Assembly (NCBI GenBank): GCA_946894095.1 | Contig: OX335652.1 | Location: forward strand, 6,533,001 to 6,597,000 | Direction of reading: 5' to 3' | DNA from: Incurvaria masculella | Taxonomy: Eukaryota; Arthropoda; Insecta; Lepidoptera; Incurvariidae | Length of the DNA: 64,000 nucleotides | Shown here: piece after piece, positions 1 through 12,192 of the stretch | Position numbering within the stretch: the first letter of the stretch is position 1 | Layout of the letters: every line of letters starts with the position of its first letter | The notes under the pieces: model-generated | What the model was told of the DNA's origin: nothing | The model's database searches: none | Seen by the model: the letters and a program-made list of their open reading frames with translations, nothing else | Made by a program: the position numbers and the translations under genes

Positions 1-61
1 AGGAAAAGAAAGTGGATTTTGTACAGCTCGTGGTCTATGGACTAGAGGACTTGCCTTTCAC

Positions 62-405
62 GTGAGAGGTCAAGTCCGCGCCCGGTCTACTACCACTATT
101 TTCTTTCTCTTTCTAAGTTGGATAAGTACATTTCTTTACGAATGCGAGCCTTACCATATAAAACTGTAGGTTCCATTACCCTACTAGGTGGTAGGGTTAA
201 GTCCGTCCGGGTTGGTACCACCACATTGGATGATACTTGGTTGAAGCGTCAAGAAAAAATTACCGTGTCTTCCATCCAGTTCAATGTAGCCGTGCTCATA
301 AAGGGATGATTTGGCATGGCACGTAATTCCTTCGGGAATGTGGTCTATTGGGCTAATATCATAACGGTAGTAGTGTGGTATCATCCATCCATTTCAGGTT
401 CCACA
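62..405 (+). repeat. SINE family S1, near full body
   Basis: The body shared by all S1 copies is seen here: TTTCTAAGTTGGATAAG, a GTAGG...CCCTACTAGGTGG block, GGTTGGTACCA, CCAGTTCAATGTAGCCGTG and the 3' end ATTGGGCTAATATCATAACG...CCATCCAT. The head at the left is degenerate (GCGCCCGGTCTACTACC in place of a clear B box). An open frame runs through it but codes for nothing recognisable. Confidence 0.8.
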
Positions 406-489
406 AAAATTAATACGGGGCGGGGACTTCGCCACTAAGCCGCACCGCCAGGATATGGAACTGTCTACCGGCGGATGCCTTTCCTCATA

Positions 490-655
490 CCTGTAACCTG
501 GCAGTCTTCAAGCGTAATTTGAATAAGCTCGATATCTCAGCCATAGTCCGGAAATTCGCTGGCATGGCGCCTCGCTGAGCGTGGTTTTGCGAGGCAAAGT
601 GATTTTGGCTTTTCTGAGCACCTTTGGTCCTCAGCACAGCCACCCATACCGGTTT
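490..655 (-). repeat. Dispersed repeat, pair of 6228-6380
   Basis: The reverse complement matches 6228-6380: both contain GGTATGGGTGGCTGTGCTGAGG, a GCGAGG/CTCAGCG block and a TTCAAATTACG-type end. A 114-codon open frame on the - strand passes through it but resembles no protein I know. Probably a fragment of a larger transposable element. Confidence 0.5.
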
Positions 656-839
656 TTCATAAAAAAAACCTCCTTCGTACGTTCCTTCGCTGTAATCCAA
701 AATGAAAACTCCAAAAGTTCCGAGTCTGTTCCCAGTCTTATCCCCTTCCGTATCTGAGGCGGTGTCAAGCCCTGACCCTTCAACACCAACCGCCAGATTA
801 GCGCCGCCGATCGTCAACGAAGATAACACCCCGCGGCCC

Positions 840-1390
840 CCTTCGTTTTTTTAAGGTATGCAGATTTGGCTTGGGTAGAACATTCTATATCTGTACCTAT
901 ATTTATACAATCGGGGGGGAGGTACTGTAATTTGTGTACTGTCCGATATTTTATACAGTTACCTAGAAATAAGATTCACAGACAAATTACCTACACGGGT
1001 ACTTACAAAATTTTACTTGTTTAAATATTCCAAAATGTTTTTTTTTTCTATTTTCCTTTATATGTTGATACAGTGAATCTAAATCTACCAGCCGTTTCTA
1101 TCTATCAGATTTTAACTTCTTGGTATTTTACGTAAACATAGCCACAGATTTACTATATATTCGTAAATGTTTCAGTTTTTTAAGGTAATGTTTTGTTTTA
1201 AAAGTCAGGATAACCCATGTCTACACAAAAGCTATTAACCTTTCAGAAAAAAAACTTTTTCAGTATGTGTTATATATTCATAATGAAGAAATTTACTCTT
1301 GTAACAGGGCTGCGTATTTTTTTATGTAAATTAACTGCGGTTTTTGCTATCGTATATGGGGCCGAGTTTTTTTTTTTGTATGCGATCAGA
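840..1390. other. AT-rich stretch, no feature seen
   Basis: No exon-like, RNA-like or repeat signal is visible apart from A/T runs. Confidence 0.5.
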
Positions 1391-1669
1391 CATGGATGGC
1401 TAATACCACACAACTACCGTTATGATATTAGCCCAATACACCACATTCCCGAAGGAATTAGGTGCCATGCCAGGACCTTCCCTTTATGAGCACGGCTAAA
1501 TTGAACTGGATGGAAAACACGGACAATTTTTCATTGCCGCTTCGACCATCTTTTCATCCAATGCGATGGTACCAACCCGAGCGGGCTTAAACCCTACCAC
1601 CTACATGGATTCCGAACCATGGAGCAGCTCGCATTCGTGACGAAATGCACTTATCGAACTCTGAAAGAG
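1391..1669 (-). repeat. SINE family S1 copy
   Basis: Starts with the 3' end of the family (CATGGATGGCTAATACC) and runs back through the body to GACGAAATGCACTTATC. The Pol III head is missing. Confidence 0.8.
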
Positions 1670-3035
1670 AGTGTAGCGGGGATCTTAAACTTTTCTCGAC
1701 TTCGAGTTACCTTTCTGCCAAACACTCTCATCGTAATCGGTTCAATAGTAGAAGACAACAATAGGTACACAAGCAAACACACGTACGATGCGTGTGGTGA
1801 ATCTTTGATATTTTAATATATTTTGTTTTAATAAAACTTTGGCACCAAAATTTGTCTTCAATTGGATGATTTCAATATCAGATGTAATCATCTAGACAGT
1901 TACATCCATGTGTGTTTAGTAACTTTTAATCTAACCTTTAAAGTCAGCATTATACTGAATCTGATGTAAGTATATTTGTGCGTTTTGGCTGTGGGCGATG
2001 CAACTAGAGGACTTTATAATTGACATCAGCTCGTTGCTTTTCCAAATTAACTTCCAACTGTAACCCAATCATCCAATCTGTGAACATACAGCAGCCGTTC
2101 GTTCTCGTTTTATCGTAGGATTAGCTGTTGCGAGTCGGCCAAACCAGCTCACGACCACTATTCTTATCCAGCAAGCACCTTATCAGGTCTGATTTATTCC
2201 AAACGATAGCGTCGCTCTAACTGGACGATTATACAGTAAACCGTCCGACTAGGCAGGCCGCACACTGAAACAGCGAATAGAATGCAAAAAGCATTTGGGT
2301 CCCAGCATCGTGCCATCGCATTTGACTGCAATGAAAATACAGCATTTTCACCGCACATCATTGCACTAATATTGAGAAACAATACATAATAACTAAACTT
2401 AAAAAACACAGTGTACCTAATAATTAAAATAAACGCATATCAGCTTATAGCTGCTAGTGTATATAACATATGTATAATAATAATAAGAATACTTAATCTG
2501 TGCCATCGCTTCATTTCTTCGTCGTATTTATTTTACAAAACCTATTTAAAATGTGTGGTATTACCCATTCATGTACGCCCGTTTTGCGCGACAAAAACAA
2601 ACATTTAGGTTCTTGCAAAAATGCGGCGTACGTGCTGTTCCGCCGTAATCGTTCCGAAAATGCTGCTTCGGCGTGCGTATTCGTATGAGTTCGTTGAATC
2701 TGGTTACTATTTCGGTGTGCGGCCTGCCTTAGTGCGCTGTGTTTCTCGAATCCGCTGACACGAATGTGCGACCAGGGAGAAGGCGGCATTGTTAAATATC
2801 TCGACGAATGAATGCGGAGGGTGGTGGAGTCTCGAATCACGTCATGATATTATGAGCCAATATCATTTCCTACTGAACTTCCTGAAATCGTTATTAGTAC
2901 CAACGCGCTCATGGAATATTAAATGTTTTTTTGCGAAATCTTTATGATTTCTCTAATTTTCCGTAAAGAAAGCATGGTGACCTGTTCATTTATAGATTGT
3001 TTAGTGAACAGGAGTAAAAACCCGGACAAAAATCC
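1670..3035. other. Unannotated stretch
   Basis: AT-rich with short open frames of 60-110 codons on both strands. None shows codon bias, a domain or flanking splice sites that would support a gene. Confidence 0.4.
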
Positions 3036-3311
3036 TTTTTAGGGTTCCGTACCCAAAGGGTGAAAACGGAACCGTATTACTAAGCCTCCGCTGTCCGTCC
3101 GTCAGTCCGTCCGTCTTTCACAGGGCTGTATCTCATGAACCGTAATAGGTAGGCAGCTGAATTTTTCACAAAGTGTGTATTTTGCCGCTATAACAGACAT
3201 AACAAAAATACAATACAATACCATACAAAAAAAATTATTTTTTGGTGTTAAAATTAACGATGGTACGGAACCCTTCGTGTGCGAGTCCGACTTGCACTTG
3301 GACGGTTTTTT
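3036..3311 (+). repeat. GTTCCGTACC element, copy 1
   Basis: Begins TTTTTAGGGTTCCGTACCC and ends in the GAGTCCGACT...CTTGG.CGGTTTTTT tail. Between them lie the conserved blocks ACGGAACC, CTAAGCCTCCGCTGTCCG, CAGGGCTGTATCTCATGAAC and TTTTGCCGCTATAAC. The element is mostly noncoding; I use this orientation as +. Confidence 0.85.
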
Positions 3312-3700
3312 GAAGGTAAATGAGTGGTGACCCACTGATTATTTGTCGATCTAATTTCGTAACTTTTTTTCAATTTTTCAAAAACATTACTTCAGATCAT
3401 TATTTTGAAGCTACACAGCGATTTAGAAAAAAAGATACTAAAAAAAATACAGTACAATTTGTATGAAACGATTTTGTTCTCATTCGTCAGTTGACTCTGT
3501 ATCTCTTTACATTCTAAGCCTATGCCCGAGCCCGACCATAACGATTTTTTTTTTTTTGCTTTTTGCGACGGGACCTTAAAAAGGACCTCCAATCTCGAAT
3601 ACATTAGTTGACCTATGTCGTTTGCCTTGTTTTGTCACTCGTAGATAAGAATAAGGCTCTGTTCTAGGTGCGCACTGCAACCTTTAAATCATCAATTTAT

Positions 3701-3878
3701 AAAAAAACCGGCCAAGTGCGAGTCGGACTCGCACACGAACGGTTCCGTACCATCGTACAAGATTTAACCCAAAAAATCACGTTTTTTGTATCCCGTAATA
3801 ATAATATTGAACGGACGGACAGCGGAGGCTTAGTAATAGGGTTCCGTTGGTAACCTTTGGGTACGGAACCCTAAAAAC
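3701..3878 (-). repeat. GTTCCGTACC element, copy 2 (internally deleted)
   Basis: Both ends are present (AAAACCGGCCAAGTGCGAG and GGGTACGGAACCCTAAAAA), but the middle, including the ATCTCATGAACC block, is missing, leaving ~178 bp. Confidence 0.8.
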
Positions 3879-4008
3879 GTAAGATAAATCTCCTCCATTA
3901 CAGAATAACAATTGCCTCCCTCCAGCCGACGCTTTTGCAAACAGGCCGGGCGAGGCCTAACAGACGAGGTGACGTGTTCCATCTTCTCTATTTCTCCTTG
4001 AGATTCCA

Positions 4009-4038
4009 GTTCTATGTATGTATGTATGTATGTATGTA
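4009..4038. repeat. (ATGT)n microsatellite
   Basis: About six to seven tandem ATGT units. Confidence 0.9.
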
Positions 4039-4518
4039 TAGTTGAACAGTCACTGCGTCACCTATGCCACGGTATTCTTTGGCCACGGAAATGCCTGTCT
4101 TTAGCTTGATCCGTATGAAAAACGTTAAAATCAAATACCTACTTTGTTGCTTTTACAAATACATTTAACACCAAACAACTAAAAACAGAAGCGAAGACGG
4201 AGTATTAGAGGGCAGCCAAAAGGTACACAAACCAAGGCTATAATCGCAAACTACTGAAACATTTTGCATGCTTTTTTTTTTCTCTTACAAAAAACGGGAA
4301 CAGAATTTACTAGGCTGGAAGCATGGGTTGACAATAGCGATTTGTCATTCCGGCTCCAAAGAGCAAAGGATTCCCATTCCTACTCCACGTGTCCGAAATT
4401 ACCTCAGGAATGAAGGGTTCAGCGAAACTGGAGAAGCTCGAACGGTACTCCGAGATCCCTCAAATATCTCGGAACGGGTTTTTTCCCCTACTGGCGCCGC
4501 CATTTTCGAAAAGAGAAC

Positions 4519-4783
4519 TAAAAACCCGGCCAAGTTCAAGACGGACGCGCACTAGAAGGGTTCCGTACCATACACTATGATAACACTAAAAATGTTTTTT
4601 TTGTATGGAGCCCCCCCCCTTTAATTTTTATTATTTTGAATGTTACCCATTTGTTGTTATAGCGGCAAAATAAATACACCCTTTGTGAAAATATCAGCTA
4701 TCCACCTATCACGGTTCATGAGATACAGCCCCCCTGTGACAGACGGTCGGACGGACCGACTTTGGGTACGGAACCCTAAAAAC
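4519..4783 (-). repeat. GTTCCGTACC element, copy 3
   Basis: Full-length, diverged copy; both terminal blocks and the central TTGTTGTTATAGCGGCAAAA block are visible. Confidence 0.8.
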
Positions 4784-5164
4784 AGAGCAGGCAGGTTCTA
4801 GGAATTGGATGAACAACATACAATCTGACAACAAAACAATTTGTAAGAGTATTTTGTGTAGCACAAATAACTCCCTACATGTCGTTCTTTGAATCCATTA
4901 GCGTTTGAAACATGCTGCGAAAATGGGGCAATCTAACTGAGGAAATAAAATACAATTACCTGGAAACGCTGCCGTTGCTAAAAATAATTAAAATCCATTC
5001 AGCAAAAAACGACGCTCACGCCAAACGTTGTAGCTGGTAGATAGGTATGCTACCAGCGCCGATTACAACTCTCTAAATTCCCCAAAAACGGTTTTTATTT
5101 ACTAACTCAATCCGTAAAAATCCGGAATAGGAATCAAGTTTTCATTCCAAATTTCGAATTTAGC

Positions 5165-5344
5165 AAAACAAACCGGCCAAGTGCGAGTCGGACTCGCACA
5201 CGAAGGGTTCCGTACCATCATACAACTGCCTACCTATTACGGTTCCTGAGATACAGCCCTGTGACAGACGGACGGACGGACGGACAGCGGAGGCTTAGTA
5301 ATAGGGTTCCGTTGGCTACCTTTGGGTACGAAACCCTAAAAAAC
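5165..5344 (-). repeat. GTTCCGTACC element, copy 4 (internally deleted)
   Basis: Ends conserved; the central ~100 bp are absent. The (GGAC)n tract is retained. Confidence 0.8.
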
Positions 5345-5460
5345 CACAGGAAATTAGGCAGTCTCAATTTGCGGGAATTTCGCAACTGTCGCCTAGTGTG
5401 TGAGGAATGGAAATGCCTGAATCTAAATAGAAATAGCATTACGAATAATTTTCAGATGAG

Positions 5461-5531
5461 CCATAGCCTGCTGTATTGTTTTGTGTTTGTGTGAAACACA
5501 CACAAACGAAAAACAATACAGCAGGCTATGG
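5461..5531. repeat. 71-bp near-perfect hairpin flanked by ATGAG
   Basis: Two ~33 nt arms, starting CCATAGCCTGCTGTATTG and ending with its reverse complement, are separated by only a few bases. The 5-bp word ATGAG lies directly on each side. It may be a tiny foldback element or a miRNA-like hairpin; the sequence cannot decide. Confidence 0.6.
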
Positions 5532-6227
5532 ATGAGCGCTTCTAACGAGAGACTGTAATATTTTTATAATTTTTGTTAAGCTAAGATCGCGTACGAAAAT
5601 TACCCGACGCATTCTCTTTTGAGCAGACTAGGGACTCAACTGAGTGTTGGAAAGGAAATTTTATAATTTATATCAATACAGGTCCCGTTATATACTTCGG
5701 AAAAATAATTTTCCCGCCCTTTCATCGATATGGCCCAAAGAAGAGTTAAATCAAAAATTAACTTTTCGGTCAGTGTCAGCTAGGTATATCGTACACAACG
5801 AGCCAGTCAGTTAACAAACATTTGTTACGAGTTAATATTATTATTTTTGTAAACGGAATAAAAGTAAAACGCACAGTTTTATGAACAAACACTTTTTCTA
5901 GCAGATCATAAGACAATGAGCAGATCACAAGATGTAAGCTGCTGTCAGTTGAGGCTGCCTCTAATGTGCCTTTCAATCTCATTAAAACAGCCGACAACAA
6001 AAGGCAACTGAATGCCGCTCACAAAACAATAATGGACGTAGAGTGTCGACAAAAACTCATGCCTACCTGGGATTTGGGTGCGGACCAGTCGGGATAACCA
6101 CTTATTAGTAATCTCCGAATTCTCAGAATGTATATTATTTTGTTCTTCTGTCTGTTCTGCCAGTCAGTTTTGACTGGCTACTCTTAAAATCCTTCACTCA
6201 TGTATGGAATCATTTAAAATACCAGTA

Positions 6228-6380
6228 TGGGTGGCTGTGCTGAGGAAAATTCACCTCGCATAGCGAAACCACCCTCAGCGGGGCACCATACCGGCGGGTT
6301 AACGGACTATCGCTGAGAATGTCGCCGAGCTATCATCGAGCATGTTCAAATTACGTTTGAATACTCTCAGGGCCAAAACT
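6228..6380 (+). repeat. Dispersed repeat, pair of 490-655
   Basis: Opposite-strand relative of 490-655, starting TGGGTGGCTGTGCTGAGG. Confidence 0.5.
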
Positions 6381-6569
6381 GTGTGACTCGTGTGAGAAGG
6401 TCTTACGCTAGTACCTGTCATTTCATTAGTAAGAAAGTATGACTCACATATTAATATCAAGATTAATCCCACAATACATGTGGTGGCACTGGTGACGCGT
6501 CGCCAAAGTGTGCACAGAACGAATGGCGCTAATGGTAGCCAAGTGAATTAGAGGGGACCGGAACTGAGG

Positions 6570-6720
6570 TCTGTGAGTGAAGGCAGCGGCGGTGGATGCA
6601 GGCGTCGCGTCGTCGCCGCGTTCCGCCGGCCGCGACGCGCGACGCCTCCCCGCCGCCGTGACGAATTGACTTCCGCAAGCCGCCATTACTGTGACCTCGA
6701 GTGTCGTTGGTTCTGGCAGG
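6570..6720. promoter_or_regulatory. GC/CpG-rich island, possible promoter or 5' exon
   Basis: A short island of CG-dense sequence in AT-rich surroundings. It holds a + strand mini-ORF (ATG near 6597, ~21 codons) and overlapping open frames on the - strand. No known protein or clear splice signal was found. It could be a first exon or promoter, possibly of the Popeye gene downstream, but this is inference only. Confidence 0.25.
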
Positions 6721-6924
6721 CATTCATGTTTCTAGCTTTATGTTTATAAATTTGGCTGTTCGTTGATACGTCGGCATTACATTTGTGCACCTATAGTAGC
6801 ACAAAATAAGCAAGTAAGTAATTAGCTCTAAGCGAAGCTAACCAAGCGGCGCCTTGCCTCATATTCCAGAGGTCTGGGTTCTATTCTAACCCCCTCCCCC
6901 CCTTCATAACCCACTTTATTCATC

Positions 6925-7005
6925 TTTTTTAAGGTTTCGTACCCATAGGGTGCCAACGGAACCCTATTACTAAGCCTCCGCTGTCGGCGACGGGACCCTA
7001 AAAAG
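6925..7005 (+). repeat. GTTCCGTACC element, copy 5 (very short)
   Basis: Only the first ~60 bp are left, joined to a GGGACCCTAAAAA end. Confidence 0.65.
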
Positions 7006-7407
7006 TAACAACTACATTTTAAAAAGTTCTAATTGTAATGGACGACTTATGAAAATGCCTTTATTTAAATTTGGAATGCTAAAGGCAGGAAACGTTTATT
7101 GTCTGGCAACCAAAGAAAGCTCTTCGCTTCCAATCGGATTATACACATTCAATAGAAACCTTTGATCGTTGTAAAAGTTTTGTCTTCTCTACCATTCAAC
7201 ATTATTGCGAACCTTTGGGTACAGAATTGCCTTAAATATTTTTAATGATTTCGAAAAATTATGTTTATTTTCTAAAAATTACGGATAACTCACCTCATCA
7301 TTCCTTTTCATCTAACTCCGGAGGCATGGTATCAGTTCGAAATTAAATATTCAAATAATCTATGGCTTGCATATAACTTTAAAGTTTTGTCTTGTTTGTA
7401 TTCCTTG

Positions 7408-7699
7408 TTAGGATTCCGTACCCAAAGGGTGAAAACGGCACCCTATTACTAAGCCTCCTCTGTCCGTCCGTCCGTCTGTCACAGGGCTGTATCTCATGAA
7501 CCGTAATAGGTAGGCAGCTTAAATTTTCACAGAGTGTGTATTTATTTTGCCGCTATAACAACAAATAGGTAAAATTTAAAAATAATGAAGATTAAATGGG
7601 GGCCCCATACAAAAAACGTGATTTTTTTATGTTAAATCTTATACGATGGTACGGAACCCTTCGTGTGCGAGTCCGACTCGAATTTGGCCGGTTTTTTTA
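7408..7699 (+). repeat. GTTCCGTACC element, copy 6
   Basis: Near full-length, including CTGTCACAGGGCTGTATC and the final TTTGGCCGGTTTTTTT. Confidence 0.85.
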
Positions 7700-7892
7700 T
7701 ATTTATTTTAATGTTACATAGGTTTTTTTTTCTCTTCTACGATTACGTAAAGTTTTCATTGTATTATTTTAACGGAATCTTTGCTGGCGTAAATTGACGG
7801 TTATTTATAGCTGTATTTTTTTTCTGAAATACTATTTGATCCCTAATAAATAAATAAAACAAATGACTTATCAATATATTTCTAGGATATTG

Positions 7893-8215
7893 AATAATGG
7901 AGGACGAGAGTCTTTCGTATGGCGGCAGTAGCGTAGCTACCGGTTAGTGTAAATGCACTGACTGTGTCAGTTCGCTTACGAATTCGGGACACACAACATC
8001 GAATGCTCGTTCACTAAATAACGTCCTGTGAAGTTCTTACGTGTTCTAACGTGTCGTTTGAACTCGAGAACATGGGTATTGAGCGAATACGTAAGCGAAC
8101 TGTATGGCCGGCGGCGCTACCGTCAGTGTATGTATTTTCACTAAAAGCGGCTACGCGGCCGCAATATATGTATATCGCTAGCTGCCGCCGATCGCTATCC
8201 TGTCCTTCCGTAATA
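7893..8215 (+). repeat. Palindrome-ended MITE family M4, copy 1
   Basis: Contains GTTCGCTTACGAATTCGGGAC and, inverted later, GCGAATACGTAAGCGAAC and GGCCGGCGGCGCTACCGT. Weak inverted ends (GGAGGACGAGAG and CCTGTCCTTCC). Related pieces lie at 53627-53805 and 55790-56140. Confidence 0.55.
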
Positions 8216-8442
8216 ATTGTCTGCTGAATAAGAGGCTTTTGTTTCGAATATTATTCAATTTCCTGCTTGTACTTGTCATTTAAATCAGATTGTGTCATGT
8301 ATTTTAAATGCAAATTCATAAACATGTTTGTTTTAATATACTACCTGAAAATTTGTGGAGTCTTAAAGTCATTTTGGAAATTAATTTTGATTTGTTGAAT
8401 TTTGTTGTATTAAGTGGATGGATTTTTGAATTGTATTGTTTA

Positions 8443-8600
8443 CTAGGGTTCCCGGCTCCGCTCGGGTCAATATCTCGGCAACAGATTTTGCGAATCCAAA
8501 CCCCCTGGATCCACCCGAAGATACACAAAACGTTTCATCATAATTGGTCTGACCGTTTAGGAGGAATTAGGTGACAAACACACGTACTGAAAAAAATATT
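8443..8600 (+). repeat. LINE-type 3' tail
   Basis: The string from CGGGTCAATATC through TTTCATCATAATTGGTC to GTGACAAACACACGTAC matches 24491-24660 in layout and resembles the 3' ends of insect non-LTR elements. No coding part remains. Confidence 0.5.
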
Positions 8601-9610
8601 TACAAGGATATACATAACGATTGTAATAAAATTTCTGTATTTTACATGCATATAGAACTGTCTCAAAAAAGACGTATTTACTATGAAAATTATATAAATC
8701 TCGTATACCACATTATTCAAACACTATTTTCTACATATAAGCAGTGAAACTGCAACATATGTGTGTCTCATTCCCAGCACAGATGGTCGTGTTTTCGTTT
8801 CTATTCGAGGGAAAATAGGAAAATATTTGTCCCAAGCCCGAAGCGTGGTCGGAATTACCCGTATGTAGTAGGTATACATTATTTCCCAGATAAAGCTGGT
8901 CTTTTTACAGAGGCTGACATTTCAAAAATGCTTTCTTACATATATAATAATCAGGTACTCTTTTTATAACAAGACAGATCGTAGACATTTATAGACACTG
9001 CTGAAATATATGTGTATATAATATAGTTTGAATTACGAACCTGAGTATATGCCATAACTGCAATTCACAACACAATGTTTATTAGCAAGGCAGCTTACTA
9101 ATAAACATTTGTACCATGCATAGAGATGTTTTTTACCATCGCTATTACTCGCAAGAAATACGTAATTTTCGCTGTATTTAGATTCCATTATCGCTGAAAC
9201 TTACATATGGGACCCCGAAGAGTCAGTTTCAATAAAATAATCACAGTGAAGGCAACAAAAGTTATGTGTGAAAAAAATCAAAACAAACCGCACATAAACG
9301 GGTCTAATTGATAACGTCATCCATTTTGAAGTCGGTTAAAAATACGTCTGATAATAGGCATTAATTACACATTTACATTTAGAGCATTTTTCGGTTTCAT
9401 ACCATGACACGTGCCTGTTCCCTCAGTCAAATTAAGAAATATTGTTCTGAAATCTTGCACATCGAATAAGCCAACTGTGAAATACGTATATACGTTTTGA
9501 TTTATTTGATACCTGAAACTTAAATCCACGATATACGGCCCCTTCAATATTTTGATACAAATCTTTAGAGACTTATATCATCGATATAAGATAAGTTATC
9601 AAAAAAATAC
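8601..9610. other. AT-rich stretch, no feature seen
   Basis: Short spurious open frames only. Confidence 0.4.
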
Positions 9611-9617
9611 ACACAAC

Positions 9618-9720
9618 TCACTCAGTTAATTAGAGCAGTGGGCATGTAATCCAAAGGTCGCAGGTTCGAATTCTGCTTCCGAAGAATGTCACGAGCAAAC
9701 ATTTTTCGGATCATTATTAA
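9618..9720 (+). repeat. tRNA-headed SINE family S2, copy 1
   Basis: CACTCAGTTAATTAGAGCAG (A box region) and GCAGGTTCGAATTCTGC (T arm/B box) are present. Downstream AATGTCACGA is shared with 48548-48660, so this is a SINE rather than a tRNA gene. Confidence 0.65.
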
Positions 9721-9867
9721 AATCGTAAAAAATGTGTATCCCATCTTGAGTTTCAAACATGCAGCAGAACATATAAAAAAATTAGGTAGAACTAGAAAAC
9801 ACTTCTGGTCAAAACAGGTTTTAATAAGACACGTGTAATATTTGAAATATGAGATATTTATTCGTGA

Positions 9868-9920
9868 CTACGGAACGCTTCACTCTGCGTGGTCCGACAC
9901 GCGCTTGGCCGCTTTTTAGC
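9868..9920 (+). repeat. GTTCCGTACC element, decayed 3' fragment
   Basis: CTACGGAACGCTTC followed by GTCCGACACGCGCTTGGCCG is a mutated copy of the element's tail. Confidence 0.55.
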
Positions 9921-10359
9921 ACTTTATAGAGTTCAATCAAGCAGGGCAAATATTGATGAGTTAAACGCTATTTTCAAAGTTATAATGTAGGCAGAATTCG
10001 TTAGTACTTGGCTGTCGACCTAGAAACTATAATATAATGGAAAGGTCGATTAGCTTTATTTGATGGAAAAATATATCGGTTTCACCTCGCAAAAAATATG
10101 CCTAGACACCACGGAATGAAACTAGAAGCGGTGTACACATTTCAAGCGATAATACTATCAATCTACTAAGCTCCAATCTCTTAACACGTTCCTTATAACC
10201 TTACGATATGACATCTGTCAGATTTCATAGAAACCTATGTTCAGTGCGTCAAATTATTGTAAAAGTGCATGCAAATTTCGCGTTAGCTTGTATGACGTTA
10301 CTGTCAACGCATGAATTGTATATGTTTATTCATAGCAAATTTTAATTGTTCTTTTCTTA

Positions 10360-10518
10360 GGGCCGAGTGCACGTAAGGACAAAACATCAAAATCAACGTC
10401 AACGTACGATTAAAGACGTCAATTTGTGTGGACAGGATGGAAGGAACTCTTTGCGGTTCGAGGAAAGTGAAGTGTTTGATCATTGATTAACTCAGCAGTT
10501 TCTTCGTGCAACCGGGGC
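10360..10518 (+). mobile_element. Harbinger-like MITE H1, copy 1
   Basis: 159 bp, starting GGGCCGAGTGCACG and ending TCGTGCAACCGGGGC as imperfect inverted ends, directly flanked by TTA on both sides. TTA duplication is typical of PIF/Harbinger insertion. Copies 2 and 3 are at 30343-30501 and 34327-34475. Confidence 0.75.
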
Positions 10519-10521
10519 TTA

Positions 10522-11416
10522 GTTCCTCTGATTATCGCATTTTTCTTCTAATCAATTTTTTTTATCATTATTCTATTTTTCTTCTGTTCTATTTTCTAAT
10601 GATGCGAACATTAGGGTCACGTCAACATAAGATACTTTTTACTCATTTCTTTGGCTGGCAAATAATAACGTCACCTAAGGGCTGGTTTTAAAATTGGTTT
10701 TTGTAAAAGGTGTTTTTCCCGAGAGATTCTGCCGGGAATTTGTTTGCAGAAATAATAAAGCTCACCGGACGCGATTTTCGCGCTATGATTTACTAAAGCT
10801 ATGAACTCAAAACGTCAAAAATCGTTGTTTTGAAAATTCTTAAGTTATTCGTAAAGATAAACAATGGCATTACCCTCAGACCTCACTTCAGATAAAACAT
10901 TTTCTTACATTTTAACAACCGCCAGCGCTGCCATGGTGAGCTCGCTTGACGTCCAACCTTTGTTGGCTTCTTTCTGGCTGAACGCTTTTAGCGAAGGCTA
11001 AAGCGGATATTTGATACGGCTCTGTAAAAACCAATCAGCTCTTGTTTGTGGAAAACATTTTGGGGCGTAAAACGTTATAGGGCGTTGTCGTTTATTATAA
11101 ACTGATGGTTTTTCCAGCCAAAACGGCGATTACCATTGTAATAAAAGTAAGATGAAATAACCCCTTAATTCCATACCAATGCCCCACAGTGTTGGTGTGT
11201 TTTGTTTTGCGAAATTAGGTTTGTAAATATTCAGAGCTGTTTTTTGCAATTTGTTGTAGTTAAATTTAAAAACATTTATCTAAATATTGACTAAAATAAA
11301 TTATTTCGTAATTGTTTTCTTAAATTCGCAGTAATTTTAAAACCCTAAATGTATTTTCTTGATTGGCGATGCTCGTATGAAAAGACAATGTCTGATTTTG
11401 TATGGAAGGTGGTGCC
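10522..11416. other. No feature seen
   Basis: AT-rich intron or intergenic DNA; nothing recognisable. Confidence 0.4.
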
Positions 11417-11650
11417 TTTTTAGGGTTCCTTGCCCAAAGGGTGCCAACGGAATCGCTGTCCGTCCGTCCGTCCGTCTGTCACAGGGCTGTATCTCATTAA
11501 CCGTAATAGGTAGGCAGGTGACATTTTCACGAAGTTCACCGCTATAACAACAAATAGGTAAAATTAAATAATAATAAAAAAATAAGAGGGGGCCCATAAG
11601 AAAAACGTGATTGTGTTAAATCGTGTACTACGGTACGGAACCCTTCGTGT
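11417..11650 (+). repeat. GTTCCGTACC element, copy 7 (3' truncated)
   Basis: Runs from TTTTTAGGGTTCCTTGCCC to GGAACCCTTCGTGT, where it is joined directly to the next copy. Confidence 0.8.
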
Positions 11651-11968
11651 TTTTTAGGGTTCCGTACCCAAAGGGTGAAAACGGAACCCTATTACTAAGC
11701 CTCCTCTGTCCGACCGTCCGTCCGTCCGTCCGTCTGTCCGTCTTTCCGTCTGTCACAGGGCTGTATCTCATGAACCGTCACAGGTAGAAAGCTGAAATTT
11801 TCACAGAGTGTGTATTTATTTTGCCGCTATAACAACAAATAGGTAACATTATAAAATAATAATTATTAAAGGGGGGCCCCATACAAAAAACGTGTTTTGT
11901 TTTTGTAAATCTTGTGCCATGGTACGGAACCCTTCATGTGTGAGTCCGACTCGCACTTGGCCGGTTTT
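11651..11968 (+). repeat. GTTCCGTACC element, copy 8
   Basis: Head-to-tail with copy 7, full-length, with a longer (CCGT)n tract. Confidence 0.85.
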
Positions 11969-12167
11969 ATAATCGCGCAGCCATCAACTAAACTTAGTTA
12001 TTTTTTTTAAGAATAATGATGCAAACAAAAGTCATTATGACATGTTATAGATTAATGAGTGTAGGCATAATCGTGTCATAACAAATTTTGTTTGTAATTT
12101 AATATTCTTAATTAAAATAAATAATATAATAATATATTTTTAGTGTGTATTATAAAATGCATGTGAT

Positions 12168-12192
12168 CTAACCTAACATAACCTAACCTAAT
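12168..12192 (-). repeat. Short interstitial CCTAA-like repeats
   Basis: CTAACCTAACATAACCTAACC is close to the complement of the insect telomere repeat TTAGG. Very short, so probably chance or an old fragment. Confidence 0.3.

Noticed and set aside
6444..6723. Two overlapping - strand open frames in the GC-rich island
   Set aside because: Low-complexity Arg/Ala composition expected from CG-rich DNA; no family resemblance.
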